DNA from: Vulcanimicrobiota bacterium | GTDB taxonomy: Bacteria; Vulcanimicrobiota; Vulcanimicrobiia; Vulcanimicrobiales; Vulcanimicrobiaceae | Length of the DNA: 5,844 nt | Assembly (NCBI GenBank): GCA_019247395.1 | Contig: JAFAOZ010000182.1 | Location: 1 to 5,844, forward strand | Reading direction: 5' to 3' | In this document: in pieces, positions 4,966 through 5,844 of the stretch | Layout of the letters: each line of letters opens with the position of its first letter | Position numbering within the stretch: position 1 is the stretch's first letter | The notes under the pieces: model-generated | Told to the model about the DNA's origin: nothing | Seen by the model: the letters and a program-made list of their open reading frames with translations, nothing else | Databases searched by the model: none | Program-made: the position numbers and the translations under genes

Positions 4966-5844
4966 GTGACGATACGGACCGCGGTCTCGGACCGCTTCGA
5001 GCTCATCACCGTGCCGCCGTCCCGGGGGGTGCCGTCCTTTGCCGACGACGTCGCGCGTGGTCTGAACGCCGATCCAAAAGAGCTCTCGTGCAAATATTTT
5101 TACGATGACGTCGGGTCGGCGCTCTTCGACACCATCACGCGGCTGCCCGAATATTATCTGACCGCGGCAGAGGCGCAGATTCTTGCGGACTGGGGCTGGC
5201 AAATGGTGCGGCTCCTCGATGCGCCGTTTGACTTTCTCGAGTTGGGCAGCGGAAGCGCCGTCAAAACGCGCCTCTTGATCGGCGAAGCTCTGCGCGTGCA
5301 GACGCAGCTCACCTATAGTCCGATCGACATTTCGAAGGAAGCGCTGCGGCAATCGTCGCTCTCGCTGGTTGATGCCTACCCGGGCCTGCACGTCCGCGCG
5401 TATGCCGGCGATTATTTCGACGTCCTGGAATCGCACGCGGTCCGGCTTGGCCGCAAAACGCTGGCGATGCTCATGGGCTCCAACATCGGCAACTACGAGC
5501 CCGACGACGCGCGCGAGCTGCTGCGATTGCTCGGCGGGGCGCTCCGGCCGGGCGATGGACTCTTGCTCGGTGCGGATTTAAAGAAAGATCGCACAACGCT
5601 GGAGCTGGCCTACGACGATCCTGCCGGCGTCACCGCCGCCTTCGATCGCAACGTGCTGGCGCGAATCAATCGTGAGCTCGACGCGGATTTTGACGTGCGG
5701 AATTTTACGCACGTCGCGCGGTACGACGAAGCGCGCGGGTCGGTGGATTCGTTCCTGGAGGCGCGCGACGGCGCGGTCGTGACGCTACGTTCGCTGAATC
5801 TTCAAATCCAGCTTCGCGCGGGCGAACGCATTCACACTGAGTCG
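4966..5844 (+). CDS. egtD: EgtD, L-histidine N-alpha-methyltransferase (ergothioneine synthesis), C-terminus cut by window edge
   Basis: I translated 293 codons by hand from GTG 4966 to the window end. EgtD trimethylates the alpha-amino group of histidine with three SAM molecules to give hercynine, the first committed step of ergothioneine synthesis, in the cytoplasm. Visible motifs are LSCKYFYDDVGSALFDTITR at 40-59, LPEYYLTAAE at 60-69 (the Tyr that contacts histidine in characterised EgtD), the SAM loop ELGSGSAVKTRLLI at 92-105, PIDIS at 119-123, GSNIGNYEP at 171-179 (Asn176 matches the histidine-binding Asn), LLLGADLKKD at 199-208 and AYDDPAGVTAAFDRNVLARI at 215-234. The last residues, ERIHTES, enter the conserved TExS substrate motif. 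Glu292 is present, and the following Ser falls just beyond the edge. The usual length is about 320 residues, so only some 25-30 are missing. EgtB or EgtC may follow outside the window. Confidence 0.94.
   Translation, partial: MTIRTAVSDRFELITVPPSRGVPSFADDVARGLNADPKELSCKYFYDDVGSALFDTITRLPEYYLTAAEAQILADWGWQMVRLLDAPFDFLELGSGSAVKTRLLIGEALRVQTQLTYSPIDISKEALRQSSLSLVDAYPGLHVRAYAGDYFDVLESHAVRLGRKTLAMLMGSNIGNYEPDDARELLRLLGGALRPGDGLLLGADLKKDRTTLELAYDDPAGVTAAFDRNVLARINRELDADFDVRNFTHVARYDEARGSVDSFLEARDGAVVTLRSLNLQIQLRAGERIHTES

Noticed and set aside
4888..5436. 182-codon minus-strand frame opposite egtD
   Set aside because: The plus strand carries uninterrupted EgtD motifs over the same span; the antisense protein has no recognisable features.

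Overview
This window looks like chromosomal DNA from a GC-rich bacterium. Its codons mostly end in G or C, two well supported genes start with GTG and another probably starts with TTG, and the genes are tightly packed. The gene content is an ECF sigma factor, an XRE-type STAND regulator, an MGDG-synthase-type lipid glycosyltransferase, a CAT-type permease and EgtD of ergothioneine synthesis. That mix would fit Eremiobacterota/WPS-2, Actinobacteria-like or related terrestrial lineages. There is no rRNA or other phylogenetic marker here, so the lineage is a guess.

Layout, left to right. (1) Positions 1-535, minus strand: the N-terminal 178 residues of a regulator with an XRE-type helix-turn-helix followed by an NB-ARC/STAND ATPase, cut by the window edge. 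(2) Positions 536-612: a short divergent control region with repeated TGTC(C)GG motifs. (3) Positions 613-1110, plus strand: a complete ECF sigma factor with no adjacent anti-sigma gene. (4) Positions 1107-2873, minus strand: a two-gene unit, read right to left as a membrane di-iron hydroxylase of the fatty acid hydroxylase superfamily and then a GT28/MGDG-synthase-like glycosyltransferase. The last gene ends inside the sigma-factor stop codon. (5) Positions 2874-2916: a second divergent control region. (6) Positions 2917-5844, plus strand: a probable three-gene operon of a GH23 lytic transglycosylase, an APC/CAT amino-acid permease and EgtD (histidine N-alpha-methyltransferase), which is cut by the right edge within its C-terminal active-site motif.

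How the genes may work together. The minus-strand pair plausibly makes or modifies membrane glycolipids: the hydroxylase acts on a lipid or isoprenoid chain and the glycosyltransferase adds sugar to a lipid acceptor. In the plus-strand operon the permease could supply an amino acid used by EgtD, but only the gene order supports this. The sigma factor and the STAND regulator share an upstream region and may control each other or a nearby stress regulon.

There are no RNA genes, mobile elements, CRISPR arrays or long repeats that I can see. Apart from the short intergenic regions the window is fully coding, and no stretch over 300 bases lacks a gene. I see no convincing wholly new system. The points most worth a second look are the gene neighbourhoods, the start-site conflict at about 2815-2917, and hairpins just past the sigma-factor stop codon.
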